A stretch of 64,000 bases of DNA from Carettochelys insculpta. Lineage: Eukaryota; Chordata; Testudines; Carettochelyidae. The notes under the pieces are model-generated. The model was not told the DNA's origin. It made no database searches and saw only the letters and a list, made by a program, of their open reading frames with translations. The DNA lies in NCBI RefSeq assembly GCF_033958435.1, contig NC_134160.1, positions 8,543,001 to 8,607,000 of the forward strand, in the 5' to 3' direction. This document shows positions 1 through 15,729 of the stretch, in pieces (positions within the stretch are counted from its first letter, which is position 1; each line of letters opens with the position of its first letter). The position numbers and the translations under genes are program-made.

Positions 1-544
1 CTGACGTCAGTGGAGTTATTTTAGATCGGAGAGAGAAGAATTGGGCCTAGGTTGTGCGTTTGGAAGTCTGACAGACCCCAGTCATCTATGGAGGGAACCA
101 AACCTGGAATCACTGGAGCTTAGCCAAAAGCTAGCTGGCTGCGAAGCACTCATTGTTCCCTCCAGAAGTGGTCTCAGTGCCACTAAATGAGACACGTCAC
201 CACACCTAGAAGGAATGTGGGTTACACATTCTTGCTTCTATCCTCCCTAAACTCCTATGGACTTCCTTACTCCTCAAGGAAAGCAAGATTTTTCCCATTG
301 CCCAGCACAAGACGAACAGGTTAGGGTCCAGTCTTGACATATGCGCCTATGTCTCCTGTGCACAGGTGGCCTGATCCAAAGCCCACTGAAGTCAATGACA
401 TCTCTACTGATTTTCATGGGCTTCGCTCAGGTCCATGGTTTAGGATGGAGACTGTACACCTAGCTATTTTCAAGCGACAGTAAACTCCTGTTGTTTCAGA
501 GCATGAACATGGAAACCAGGGGAGAAGAATTAATATGAAATTCA

Positions 545-720
545 AAATCAGACTGAGATTGGGCTAGACTCATAGAGCCAGAAGGACTATCATGATCACC
601 TACTCAGATCTGCAAATCCCAGGCCACAGAGCCTCTACCACACACTCCTGCAATAGGCCCCAGCCGCTGGCTGAGTTACTGAAGTCCTCCAATCTTAATT
701 TAAAATCTTCAAGTTACATA
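545..720 (-). repeat. CR1-type LINE 3' fragment
   Basis: The text CTCATAGAGCCAGAAGGACTA, followed by bases resembling ATCATC, GCAGGCCACAGA and TCCTGCAATAGRCCC, matches the reverse complement of a CR1 3' region I recall from turtle genomes. It is strongly decayed and lies in the RUNX3 intron. Confidence 0.55.
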
Positions 721-1414
721 GACTTCATCATTTAACTCATTTGGACTGAAAATTTGTGTAAGAAAGATGAAAAAAGGAGAGAGAGAGAGAGACTTAGAAA
801 ATAATTGACTACAGAAATGAAAGCTTAATTCATAAAAGAAAAACATTTTCCGTCCATCAACCTGTAACCAGTTAAGTGGAGAGTTTTAAAGAAAATCTGC
901 AACTTGGAAAAGGAGCCAACAGGAAAAAGGAAATGTCTGAAAGAATGTAAACTATTCAAGTTTCATAAAGAGTAACAAGTAAACAGTTATTACATGCAAA
1001 TAATTTTTAACATCACTGGTTTTAATTAATGCCGAGAAGTCAAAGTATCTTTGACATTTGTATGTATACATTTGAAAAGTTACAGGAAACACTGCCAAAC
1101 AGCCATTAAAATATGGGGTTTAGCTTTTTGGAGAAGAACTAACTGCTTGAATCTGTAGTGCTTACTGGTGATGAAATTTTAAACTTCTGTGTCAAACAGG
1201 GCTGTAAGGAATAATGCATGATGGTAAGAGATAAACTATTTGCCTTCAAAAGTTGTCTGGACTGCAGTATAGTTAAGGGGATTCACTTTAAATTGTAGTC
1301 AGTGATACAGCACTATGTCATTTAATTGACGGGTTTTTTTTAAAAGCGTGGCTTATAAGTCTGCTGCATAATGATTTGTTTTAAAGGTTAAATTATAGTG
1401 TTGCTGTTTTTTAA

Positions 1415-1590
1415 GAACAGAAGGGATCATTAGATCATCTCGTTTGACCTCTTATATCACAGGCCATTGAGTTTCATCCAGATAGACCTGCATTAAGACT
1501 CAAGTATATCTTTTCCACAGACTTGATCTGAAGAACACCTTCTTTGGTAGTTTGCTCACCCTGGGAGTTAAAAAGTTGTGCCCTGTTTCC
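1415..1590 (-). repeat. CR1-type LINE fragment
   Basis: It contains ACAGAAGGGATCATTAGATC and CACAGGCCATTGA, the same CR1 3' phrase as at 545-720. Downstream is AAGAACACCTTCTTTGGTAG-like text. It is an old, diverged copy. Confidence 0.5.
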
Positions 1591-2699
1591 TACAGGTGCT
1601 GGAGCTAGAGGCTTGGGGGAGCTTCAGCACCTAACTTGAAGTGATTCCCTATGTATACAGCATTTACAGCTTGATTCCAGGGATCAGAGCAACCCCACCC
1701 CCGCTCTCTCCCCCCACATTGTTCCAGCGCCCCGGCCTATTTCTAATCTGAACTTATTTTACTTTAGTGCCCTAGAACTATTTAATTTTGCATTTACCAA
1801 ATTAGATTAGTTTTGCAACTTTAGAATAAGACACTAAAATTTAGAATTGCATTCTGGAATTTCTTCTCACGCCGAAGTTCCAAATATATTTTTGTTTCAC
1901 TCATCTCCTAATAAGTGTAGCATTTGACCTGGAAGGATTATAAATTGATTATGGTACTCAACACTATATTTGACTAATAACTTCTTTGTCTTTTAGGTGT
2001 GAGAGAAAGGTATGGAAATAGTATTAGTCATGCTTCAAACTCTCCATCTACAAGCACTGACAATATCCAGTCACTGAAAATATTTAGTGCCCTTCTTATA
2101 AATCTGGAATAGATTCAGTATAAGGGACTGTATTTAAAGGAGCACTGAAGAGACATTCGACCCTTTATGTTGGTATCTTTTTATAGACAATTCAATGGGA
2201 ACTTTTTCACAGATTTTAATGGGATTTGCCACAGGTCTGAAAAAATGGATGTGTGTCTATTTATGCATTTTGTGTGTGAAAGGGTGAAACTCAAAAGAGA
2301 ACAAATTTTAGTTACAATAATCAACAGCTTTTATGTTAAGAAAAAAAAGGGTACATTCCTTCTTGGCTTATTACTTTTCTGTATAAATGCAGGCAAAGCC
2401 CAAACGCAGTCATGCAAAATAGTATAAGCCAGCTTTTACTGACCCTAACAACAACTCAATGGGCCCGATTCTGATTCCATTGAAAGCAGTGGCGGAACCT
2501 CCGTTGACTTCACTGGGAACATGATTTGGTCTTGAATTGCTCATTTCATAAACTGGGGATTGAGGTGTCAGTCATGAAATCACACCCCATTATAAATTAC
2601 CTCCCGGCCTCCCCACACTTTAAAAAGGCCGTTTCACAGCTTCAAAGACACCACCATGCTGATTTGCAGTTGCTTTGAAATTAAAACATTGTACAGTTA

Positions 2700-5653
<2,954 letters not shown>

Positions 5654-7000
5654 TTATGGAGAGCGGGAGCAGAGGGAGCCGCGGGGGGCGAGGCGCCTCC
5701 GCAGCTGCCGGGGTCCAGGGTCCCAGCCCTGCGCCGCCTCCTCGGGCCGAAGGCGGAAGGGGAGCCCAAATCCGGAGGGTCACCCTGGCTCCGGCGCGCT
5801 CCCCGGTCACTTGGCCCGAGCTTGGAGACAGGCGAGCTCGGTGTGCGAGCCCCGGGGTTCTCTCCTGCCTCCCCGCCCGCCGCGGCTGGCCCCCTCTTGG
5901 CCGGATCGCTGCGGTGCTGCGGGGCGCCCCGGCGGAGAAGCGCTCCTGGCGCGCCCACACGCACGGCTCCTTGGGCACGGGCAGGTCTCCGTGCGCTGGG
6001 CGAGGAGCGGGCTGGCCGGAGCCCCGGCTCCGTCTTGGGGGTTTTCCTTCCTCTCCGGTGCCGGGAGAGTCGCTGCCAAGCGGGGCCGCTTGAGCCGGGC
6101 GGTCGCCGGGCCTTTCCTCCAGCCAAACGTCTGCCCCAAAGGCGCAGCTGTGCGCCGCGCTGGGTGGAGGCGCCCCCGAGGTCCCCCGCTAGGCTGGGCG
6201 GAGAAGCGCCCCTGTCACCCCCCCCCCAGGCGGGCTGCCAAGCAAGTCCCAAGAACAGCTCCACCGTCCTCCAATCAGGAATCGTGCGTGGACCCCCCCC
6301 CTCCCCCAAGCTTGGCTGCTGCCCCCCCCCCTCCGCCCCCACGCTGCTGGCGGGTTTGCTAATGGCAGACGGGGCGCCCCCGCTTCCGAGCTCCGAAACC
6401 AGCCCAGTGTCCACAGGCACAGGCTGACATACCCTATTTACTCCCCGCAGCCGGGGGGAGGAGGAGTTGTTCGGTGACTGACGGGCCGGAGCGCCAATGG
6501 AGAAGGAGGGCTGGGAACCCCCACCCCACCCTTCCCCTCCCGTTTGCACACGTTGCTCGGCCAAGCGAGGGAAGCCAGGGGGAAGGGGCGGAGCGAAGAG
6601 GAGGGGGGGGCGGGAGCTCTGCCGGCAGCCACGCCCCCCGAGTCGGCGCGTCGGGAGGACGCACCTAGCGGAGCTGCGGCAGATCAAAATACCCATCGAC
6701 AGAGCGCTCCATTCAGTGGGGCCTCATTAAGTGGCCGGAGCCCATTAAAACTTTGCTGTATCGGGTCACCTACCGCGGGAGCACCGGGCCGAAGGGCCAA
6801 GCGGGACGCCAGAAACAGGCGGCGATCCCTAAGATCCTGCCCAAACTTTCCCACGCCGATGAGACCCGCGGCTCTCCACCTGCGAGGGATTGGCCTCTGG
6901 CTTCCTGCTTGAACGCTCCCCTGCCCGCTCGGCCGCTGGGCAGCGCAGCCCTTGGCTGCCACGAACCGCTGAACCTACCCGAAGCTGCTGCAGGAAACTT

Positions 7001-8329
7001 CAGAGCCATGCAAAGCGCTCAGGAAAGGGCAGAGACCGGCAGAGCTGCTGGGAGATTTTTTTTTTTTTTCAGGGGTTTGAGAAAAAGCTCGAGGGGTTAT
7101 TTACTAATTGCCAACCAACCACCAAAGAACACAGCCTGCAATCCGCAGTGCTAGTCTAAGAGCGGGCCCAGTCCTGCTAGCGATCCCCAGTGTGAAATGT
7201 ATTTTCAAACGGAAACTGACATCTTAACCTAAGAGCGCATTGCGCAGAGGGGCTCGGGGACTTTTCTTTTTTTCCCCCTCTGTTTATGAACCGACTTCTC
7301 CGCTACCTTTCTCTCCCAAACTGAAATTGACCCAGGAACAGGCAGAACTGCCGATCGTTCCAGAGCAAACTCCTCTACCCCGGCTTGTTAAACAAACGTC
7401 TCTTTTAGCAGCTCTTAAACCAGTCCGGATCCTTCCCCACGCATTGGTTGAGATTTAAAACCGGGGGATATAGGTTTTCAAAGGGGGATTTTAACAAGAA
7501 AATCTGTAGGGGGCAAAATTGTACCGACTCGACGAGATTAAAATTCGGTCGATCCGTTTGTAGGTTTTGTTTCATGTTTGCGTCGTTTTTTCTTCTCGCA
7601 GATGACTCGTCTGTCTAATAAAGTACCAAACCGCTACAACGAAACGCACCGCAGAATAGCCTATACAATCCAATCGCGCTTTCCCCACGTTTGGAACCCA
7701 CATCTTACCAGCGCGCCTAATGGAAATGAAGGCACCGTTTCCCGCCACACACACTTTAACCGCTGACATTTCTAAAAGGACGTTACTTTTTCTGCACCAT
7801 CACGTGCGGGGAGGTGAATCGATAGCTTTCCTGCCACCTCTTCGTTGGACCGGTTTAGAGATCCCTTTATTTTTTCTTTACCCCATGTTTTCTCTATCCC
7901 CATTTTATTTATTTCCTCTCGGTTTTCTCTCCCGAGTAAGCCTCTCCGTCTACACCAGCTCAGACGCTGTTTTGATTCTGGGCTGGATAAAGTCTTCGTT
8001 GGACTATCTTAAAACCATAACAAATGAGCTAAGAATTTCTTCGGAGAAATTTCTTTGGAGGCTGTAGATAGTGAGAGGAGGTCAGGCGGTACTGACCCAC
8101 TGAACTCAAACTGGGAGCTTTTGTCTTCCAAAATCCCTCCACTTTCTGGCCAACCCCGGGCGCCTCCTACCGCTATTATTTTATGCTGTTGTTTACTTTG
8201 ATCCTTTAATGCCGAAGTCTCATTTTAAAAATTGACTAAGGAACAAGGCAGCCTCGCAATGTTTGTTACACACACACACAAAATGTCAATTTCATCAATT
8301 TCATCATTTTGCCGCCGCGCGCGTTCCAA
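7001..8329. other. Gap between two CpG-rich blocks, no gene seen
   Basis: Unique-looking, moderately AT-rich sequence with a T14 tract near 7055 and a short CA tract near 8269. No known repeat family or coding signal was recognised. Proximity to P2 makes regulatory elements plausible, but none is identified. Confidence 0.5.
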
Positions 8330-9400
8330 GCCGATTTATGGCTTTGAAATAACCAATTATCTCTGACCGTGGGATTCCTACCCAGACCGGTGCAGCGCGG
8401 AATCTTTAAACAGCTCGAGGCGCGCTGGCGCTGGAAGAGGCTTGCTGTTTGCCGGTGCGCGCGTGTTTGGATTTCTCTGCCGTGAACGTACAAGGAGAAG
8501 AAACCTCAAACTGCACCAGCTTGAAACACAACAACGGAAAACGAACTGGCGAGGGTGGCAGGGGGAAGCGGGGCTCGGGCGGCTGGATGAAAGCGCAACG
8601 GGAGAAAGCCAGAATAACAGTTGCGCTTGTCTCGCAGCTGGTATTTTAATTGCGGTGGGTGTCTGATGCACTAATAATACACCCTGAGACACTCCCCCTT
8701 TGCAGGGGAAAGGCTGAGCTGCCTCGGGATCGTTCCTGATCCCCCGCGCACCCACAGCAGAGATCGGCACGAAGCTGGTCCATCCCCAGAAAGCTCCCCC
8801 GTCTGCCCATACTCAGGAAACCCGAAAGCAGGGCAGGTTCCTGCACTGGGGGCTAGAAGATGACCCAAGTGGTCTACTTCTTCGGGGGAAATTTTAGAAG
8901 GGCGAGCTGCCATGGAAGCCGAGTTCCTCCACGACCCCACTGAAGGGGTGCTTGGGAGGGCGGGAAAGGGGCCGGGCCTTGGGGGATGGTCCCCCCCCCT
9001 CCATCCCCATCCACGCCTGTCCCGTGGGAAGCCGGGCGGTGGGGACGGCTTGCCCACGCCCGAGCTGGAAAGCGGAGGAAGTGAAATGACTCGACTCCGC
9101 CGCTAGTGGGCGCTTTCGCCCCGCCTCTGAGCGGCCCCTTGCCCGCGCGCGCGCGCACGGATCGGCGCACGAGCGATTTTCTATTGCGTGCACCGCTGCT
9201 GCGCCCTCGCCTCCCCACCCCCCGGCTCCCGGCCAGCTCCGGAGCTCCCGCCGCCGGAGGGGGGCCCCGGGCCAAGCCAGCTCTGTTTGGCCCTGACCCT
9301 GGAGGACGCGCGGTGGAGAAGCAGCGGCCTGTTGAAAGCTTCTCCAGCGCTGGGGCGAAGATCACGACCGCCTGGGTACTGGGTTAGAGCCTGCCAAGGT
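8330..9400. promoter_or_regulatory. Second CpG-rich island upstream of P2
   Basis: After a more AT-rich stretch (about 7160-8300), CpG density rises again, with (CG)n-like runs at 8312-8321 and about 9145-9155. It lies 3-4 kb upstream of the RUNX3 P2 start codon. It may be an extension of the P2 regulatory domain, or a promoter for an antisense or non-coding transcript running the other way. No splice-supported coding exon is visible in it. Several frames are open on both strands, which the base composition explains. Confidence 0.5.
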
Positions 9401-9967
9401 CATCAGCACCGGAGGGATGTTCAAACGTTTTACGTGTTGTTTCCTCACCCTTTACACGGCCTATTTGTTGCACTGTCTTCCTGCCTATCGGTCCCAAACC
9501 TGCTCTGTCTCTGGAGGATGCTAGATACTGCACCATTCCCTTTTTTTTAAATCGGTGTATATATTGCTGCTCTGACACTGATAAATCACTTTCATATAAT
9601 CACCCTCTGCGAGTGGCTTTCCTCGTTTCACAATCTCGAGTTGCCACAAAAACTAGCCACAATTATGTTACTTGGTGATTTCACCCAATGAGGGAATGAG
9701 TTCTGCACTTTGCTCTGCAAAGCAGCTCCATGGCTTTGTTCTGCGTTGGCACCTCTGGTTGGATACCATTTGGCAAAAGTGGAGCGTTTTTGAGAAAAAT
9801 GCCTCGAGGTTGCACTTTTTGTTGCTGGCAAGTTTCTCTTTGCAAATCAGACATAAAGGGAGCCCAGCCGAACTCGATATAAATGCAAAGGATTGGGACC
9901 GTTCAGTTTGAAAGTCTGTTTTCATCTGTGATTTTCCTTTTTTTTTTTTTTGAAGCCAATCCAACCC
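9401..9967. other. Unannotated upstream sequence
   Basis: AT-rich sequence following the CpG island, with a T-rich run near 9540 and a longer T tract at about 9938-9951. No gene or recognised repeat is visible before the hAT-derived copy that begins near 9968. Confidence 0.45.
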
Positions 9968-10120
9968 CATTTTAATGATGCCAATTTTACTTCATGTTTA
10001 ATTTCAGTTTTCTTTCTTAAAAGATGTTTTGCCCCTACAGCAGGAATGCTGTATGCTTCTTGTTCTTTTTCTTTTTCTAAACCAAGACTTATTAGCAACA
10101 TGATCAAAAGACAGATGCAG

Positions 10121-10352
10121 ACTAACACAGCTACTTCTGTGTTACTAGGTATCTTCACAAAACAAAAAAAGCAGTCCTGGAGCACTTTAAAGACTAAAAC
10201 AATTTATTAGGTGATGAACTTTCCTGGGGCAGACCCACTTCTTCAGATAGTATCTACAGTTCTGAAGAAGTGGGTCTGCCCCACGAAAGCTCATCACCTA
10301 ATACAGTATTTTGTTAGTCTTTAAAGTGCTACATGACTGCTGTTTTGTTCTG
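10121..10352. mobile_element. Palindromic Penelope-like (inverted dimer) insertion
   Basis: Two inverted arms carry AGCACTTTAAAGACTA, TTATTAGGTGATGA and GGCAGACCCACTTCTTCAGA-type text, with a short unpaired centre. One end also carries the CTAACACAGCTAC head. A near-perfect 15-bp target-site duplication, AAAAGACAGATRCAG, flanks it (10106-10120 and 10353-10367; 14 of 15 match). The repeats inside the target copy of the hAT element confirm the insertion boundaries. Confidence 0.75.
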
Positions 10353-10564
10353 AAAAGACAGATACAGTATCATATCCCACAATGCACTGCACATATTAAA
10401 AGGGGAAGTTAGCCAACATTTCAAGATCAGGTATTGTTTGCTATTGAGATAAGAAATGTTTATTGTTGGGCTTTTAGACATTCACCGTTTATCGAAAATA
10501 ATCAGGATTTTTTTTCTTTTTAAGTTTTGCAATTACAGTGTCAGGAGCCACAAAGTCCTTAAAG

Positions 10565-10782
10565 TATCGGAGGGGTAGCTGTGTTAGTCTGGATCTGTAA
10601 CAGCAACGAAGGGTCCTGTGGCACCTTATAGACTAACAGAAAAGTTTTGAGCATGAGCTTTCGTGAGCACAGACTCACTTCATCAGATGAGACTCTGATG
10701 AAGTGAGTCTGTGCTCACGAAAGCTCATGCTCAAAACTTTTCTGTTAGTCTATAAGGTGCCACAGGACTCTTCGTTGCTGTT
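10565..10782. mobile_element. Palindromic Penelope-like (inverted dimer) insertion
   Basis: A 218 bp near-perfect hairpin. The left arm starts GGAGGGGTAGCTGTGTTAGT, continues through GGCACCTTATAGACTAACAG and ends CTTCATCAGATGA. The right arm is its reverse complement without the head. It is flanked by an exact 13-bp target-site duplication AAAGTCCTTAAAG (10552-10564 and 10783-10795). The arms are almost identical, so this is a relatively recent insertion. Confidence 0.8.
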
Positions 10783-10836
10783 AAAGTCCTTAAAGAGCCA
10801 CATGTAGCTCTGGAGTCACAGGTTACAGACCCCAGT

Positions 10837-13500
10837 GCTAAGGTAAAACCATACAGACACAAATCCCACTTCACTCAACCAAGTGAAATAAGTTATTTAA
10901 AAATATGAGTTGCCCTTTGTCAATGATTTCACACAATAATCACTATTTGAAAATTAAGGCAGTGTTGAGTATGCTTTATCTTTAAGAGTAAAGATGTATT
11001 TGAAAAACTTTAAGGACTCCAGCAGAGAGATAATTGGATTTTGTTGGGTAAATGGCACAGGTAAAGAAAAAAAAATCAGAGTCTATGCAAGAGCACATCT
11101 CACATTTAGGCATCTCACTTAGTGGCTAGTTTTTCCAGAGACCAGAACACTTTCGGTGGATTTAGCATTTTTTATAATTTGTTTTCAATTCTGGGTGCTG
11201 AAACTCTGACTATTAAAGCATTTCCAGCCGTAGAAGACAAAATTTGTAAATTACAATTTTAAAAGGCGTCTGATTGTCTGATTCAGAAGCAAAACCCTGA
11301 TGTTTGAGGTTTATTTGATTGTTTTACATTCCCTTCTATTTTCTTTAAGGGCATGTTCCCACCAATACCGTTAAGTGGTTATTCCCAAAGTGTCACACAT
11401 GCATACACACAGCCAAAACAAACAAACCAGACAATGAAGTACACAAACTGCTCCACCCCAGATGACAGAAACGATAGCCAAGTTATAACAAGTTCTGTTT
11501 TCCTGTTTACAGATGCTACATTTCACATAACAATGACCATATCATTGAAGATTCACATGTAAAAAGTGTGATGAACCCAGCTGTTGGTCAAGTTTTCTGG
11601 GCACATGTGAAGTTAAGTAGAAGCTCAGAGAGCAAGGGGACAGACAAGGTGGCTTCTGGGAAGAGGTTAAAGGGAAGTCTGTGAAGTGAAAGAGAAGCAT
11701 CTTGAAAACAGCCTCCAGATTCCTATGTTTGGACTAAGTGATCCTGGACTGAGGTACCATAGAAGAAAATGGGTGTTGTGTCTGTCGGCTATAGGGCAAT
11801 GTCGTTCCATCTATATTCATAAATGGTGTGTGAAGAATGTTTAGACCAGAAACTCTCTATTCTGCCTTTGTTCAACACCTCTCCCAAGGCGGGGTCCTGG
11901 TCCATGACTGAGCCTCTGAGTGCTGCTACCTTACAAATAATAAACAATAACAGGGTTTTCATTGGAAGTGTGTTGGTACTTCATTGATGCAAATACCAAA
12001 AAGGGCCCTCAACTCTATTCTTGGTGTTCCTAATGCACCTGGTAAACATATTGCAAACTCGCCCGGTGGGTAATGTACCATAACCTAGTGCTAGCGAGAC
12101 AGACAGCTTACAACACTCAAACCCTCCTCCCCTTCCAATAACTCCCCACTCTGGTCTGCTGCCCCTCAGCCCCCTTGTTTTCCACTGCCAGGGCCAAAAG
12201 AGGACCTTTGCAGCCTGCCTAAAAAGGCACCAGAGTCAAGCTATTTCAGATCAAGGGTTTTTGATCTTTTCCCTATGGACTCAGTTCTGCACGGGGGACA
12301 TTTGAGTTATACTTGTGTAACAGAGGACAGACTTGGGTCCTGGGAGGCTACTTCAACATTGCCTTGCACCTAACAACTTGATTTGCAGCCATGCCAAGTG
12401 AGTGCACCGGAGGTGTCAAATGCTCTGGTTCTGACTGGGGATCCTTTTACACCCAGGTCTGAATGACAAAGTGCAAAGCAGTGGAGGATCAGGCCCAGTG
12501 GATCTGGGTACTCACCCAGCAACACACAATGCACAATTTATGGGAGCTTGCTGGCTCCTTTTGCCAACGGGCTGCAAAGCAACCTGCCAAACCAGAGCAC
12601 ACACCTGGCATGTCAGACCCACTGCACCAGAAGACGCTTACATGCTTGATTCCCTTTTCACTCACAATAGCACAGCCTCGTTCATTTCAGTGCTGTTATT
12701 CCCAATGTATACCTCTGGAAGGGAGAACATAACCAGGCCCCATGCGTGTTGCACAGTGGTGAGATGTCTACGCCTCGTCCACAAACTCAGCCCGGCCCTT
12801 CCCTTTGCAAGGGAAAAGTGACTTTTCCCAGCTCTCTTTGCCAAGGCTTTGGTGGAATTGACAAGACTGGAGCTACAGCCCCTGACCAATCACAGGCCTA
12901 GCGGTGTCTCTGATCTTAGCTCTCCTTTGAGCATTGTCTTTATTCCTTTGCAAATCAGTAAGTATGGACTGGTGGGCAACAGGGTTCAGAGCTCTTAATA
13001 GCTTTCCCGCTTGGTAGGAAAGCCCCCACACTTTAGAAAAGGTTAATAGTGAATAAGCTGTAGGATTTGCATGTACCTCTTCTAAAATACTTAATAGCTT
13101 CTGTTCCTTTGTCAGAGAGGCCAGCAAGTCCTTAAATCACAGCTTGCTGGGATTACTTCACTTACAATATACTCTGTAGTTTTTAATTCAATTGAGCTGG
13201 TATTTAGTTGCAGATCCATTCGCTTTAACATCAAGGAAGTCAACGCATGGTCTGTAGGAAGCTTTTTATTAAAAATTCATTGGCAACTGCATCCCAAAGC
13301 TCTCAGGAGCAAACATCTCAGCAGAGCCATTCCGGTGTCTGGATCTGTTTTGCACTGAAGGGACGGGATCTGAGAGCAGCTTGCAGGGAAAGGGACGTGC
13401 CCTTCACTGATAAATCAAACAGCAGAGGCTGGGCCCCATGGGGAACAGACTGTGACATTTTATAACCCCAGAGCATCTGCACCTTAGAATGATCGGATAC
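10837..13500. other. Intergenic or intronic stretch without a recognised gene
   Basis: Mixed composition, with no convincing exon on either strand. A possible poly(A) motif, AATAAA-like, lies near 11938-11945 in unclassified sequence. ORFs at 11353-11562, 12463-12821 and 12662-13127 lack domain features and splice support, so I do not call them. Confidence 0.4.
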
Positions 13501-13539
13501 CGTTAAATCGGGCGGCTGACAGACTTCTGGCGCCCTGGG

Positions 13540-13815
13540 AGAGAAGGGAGGGGGACCTGGCTCCACACTCCCCAGAGGGGTAGTGCCTTGGGCAGCCAGC
13601 CCTCAACAGGGGCCCGGAATGTGCCACACCGTAGCCCCTCCTCACAGGCAGCCCTTAGCTGCCCAGAGCACACTGGTGATTTAAATGGCCCAGGGCTCTG
13701 GCTGCTGCCAGCCTGCAGCAATGGTGATGGCAGTCAGGCGTTCTGGGCCCTTTTGAATCGCCAGGCCTTGGGGCAGCTGTCCCTTTGCCCCTCCCGCCCC
13801 TCTCCTCAGGCCTGC
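13540..13815. repeat. GC-rich interspersed repeat (copy 1 of about 4)
   Basis: It contains GGGCCCTTTTGAATCGCCAG followed by GCCTTGGGGCAG. A closely similar phrase, GGGCCCCTTTGAATCACCAA followed by GCCCTGGGGTAA, occurs at 44820-44850. Looser relatives lie near 42300-42600 and 47090-47640. Family unknown. Confidence 0.45.
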
Positions 13816-14794
13816 TGTTACTATTTGCATTGTGGTAGTGTCCAAGAGCTCCACTGATGATGGATCAGAACCTCACTGCACCCCCCCTCCCCCAAGATTA
13901 CCCCCACCACCAGGCCTGACACTGGTATAAATCAGGAGTAACTCCAGAAGTCAGCTGGTGTGTAAACAGCAGTTGGGTGCAGAGAACTGAACTGAGCACA
14001 GACTACTTTTGTCACACCAGCCGCATGTCTAAGCACTCTGCCTTTTGCCTTAGAATAATCGGTTAAGACTGTCAGAAGCCCAGTCGAAAGAGATGATTGT
14101 TTTGGCGGGATTTGCAAAAGCCTCTAAGTGACTTTAGAAGCCCAACTTCCACTACTTGGGCATTGTACTTTTAAGTCACTTCGACCCTCATTATCACAGA
14201 TACCTTCCCATCTCACTCCCTACCACTTAAGGTTACGCCCAGTGGTCACATTTTCAGTGCAACTGACAGTGCCGTTGAGGGTTTTGAGTGTGGGTCCCAT
14301 CTGCGACTTCCCCTCTTTTTAAAAAGACCCTAATGACTGTCAGTCCCTTTTTAGTTCTTAATTAATTTCAGAGTTCAATTGCAAATAGGAAACAAGGCAG
14401 CTTTTGCCCTTACGCACATGCCTATTACTGTTCCATTTAATGTGGTTACATGTGGAATGCTGTTACCCGTTCCTGCCTGCAATAAAAGCCATATGTTCGT
14501 AACATTTTTGCACTTGAAAAAAACTTTTCGGAAAGGAATCAAGTATGTTTCCTATGCATGGCATGAGATAAAAACTAGTCATAAATATTCAAAGACCAGT
14601 TAGAGCTTTATGCTTGATTGAACCAAGTGAGCACAAGGGTAAAGCCAATCAAATAACGAAAGAATGAAATCCCGACTTTCTTCTAGGAATGTGCTTAGGA
14701 AGAGAAAATGAATGATGTGTTTGGAAGGGTCACAAGCACCTAAAGACAGCACAGTCCCTTTGAAAGTAAAAAAGGATTTAAAAAAATCATAACG

Positions 14795-15240
14795 GTTAGA
14801 AACTCGCGACAGGTATGGAGAAGTGAATAAGGAAAAGTTATTTGCTTGTTCCCATAACATAAGAATTAGGGGGCACCAAATGAACAGGTAGAAAGTTTAA
14901 AAGAAAAAAGGAAGGTTTTCTTCATGGAACACACAGCCAACCTGTGGAACTCCTCACCTGAGAACATTGTGAAGGCCAGGACTTTATCAGAGTTCAAAAA
15001 GAACTAGATAAGTTCATGGAGGATAGGTCCACCAATTCTTATTAGGAGGAGTGTGAATGGTGTCCCTAACCTCTGTTTGTCAGAGGCTGCAAGTGGAGGA
15101 CAGGAGAGGGATCATTCAGTCGTTACCTGTTCTGTTCACTCCCTCTGGGGTATCTGGCGTTGGCCACTGGCAGAAGACAGGACACTAGGCTAGATGGACC
15201 TTTGATCTGACCCAATATGGCCATTCTTATGGTCTTAAGG
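14795..15240 (+). repeat. CR1/L3-type LINE 3' end
   Basis: It reads through the familiar 3' region of a turtle CR1-like LINE: GTGAAGGCCAGGACTTTATC, TTCATGGAGGATAGGTCCA, CTAGATGGACCTTTGATCTG and ACCCAATATGGCCATTCTTA. The element is 5' truncated. Similar ends are at 27640-27945 (plus) and 29119-29640 (minus). Confidence 0.8.
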
Positions 15241-15729
15241 GTTGCTAATGACAATGGGAATTTAGGGCCTGATCCAAAGCTCACTGAAATCAATGGGTAT
15301 CTTCCCTATGGATGCAAGTGAAACTTAGCTGGCTCATAAAGTCATGAACTGGACCAATGGAAGGCAACCAGTGTCCTCAGGGCCACGTGCAGCTCATTAA
15401 AGTTCTGTGTAGCTCATAAGATGTTACGTTTGCCCTCGTCCATGGCAGGGTTGTCAGATTCTGCTGGTTTCCATCCATGTGGGGTTTTTCCAGCTGGTAT
15501 TCCTACAGTGACACACCCGTAAAGCTTGGGGATATGAAGCAAGGTGTGTGTTGATTGCGCACCACATTGACTGCAAGAGCCACATGTTCCCTCTGCATCC
15601 AATCGGCACACCCCGCAAATTGTAGTTACATAAGCACCGTTAGCACAGCTACCCTATCCTGGGAGGTCATCCTGGTTACGACAATCCTGCAGCGATGGAG
15701 CTGAAGGAGGGCCACCCATGCAGCCTGCT

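Larger units (their letters stand above)
9968..10836 (-). mobile_element. hAT MITE copy, truncated and invaded by two palindromic insertions
   Basis: With the two insertions removed, this sequence aligns in reverse to most of the element at 49546-50216. Shared words include ATGCCAATTTTACTTCA, the stretch around AGCAACATGATCAAAA, and CACTGCACA. Its terminal repeat is at the right (near ACAGACCCCAG). The other end is missing. Its presence on both sides shows that the foldback elements at 10121-10352 and 10565-10782 landed inside it. Confidence 0.7.

Noticed and set aside
12463..13127. Overlapping ORFs on both strands
   Set aside because: No domain, no splice sites of good quality, and no conservation that I can recognise.
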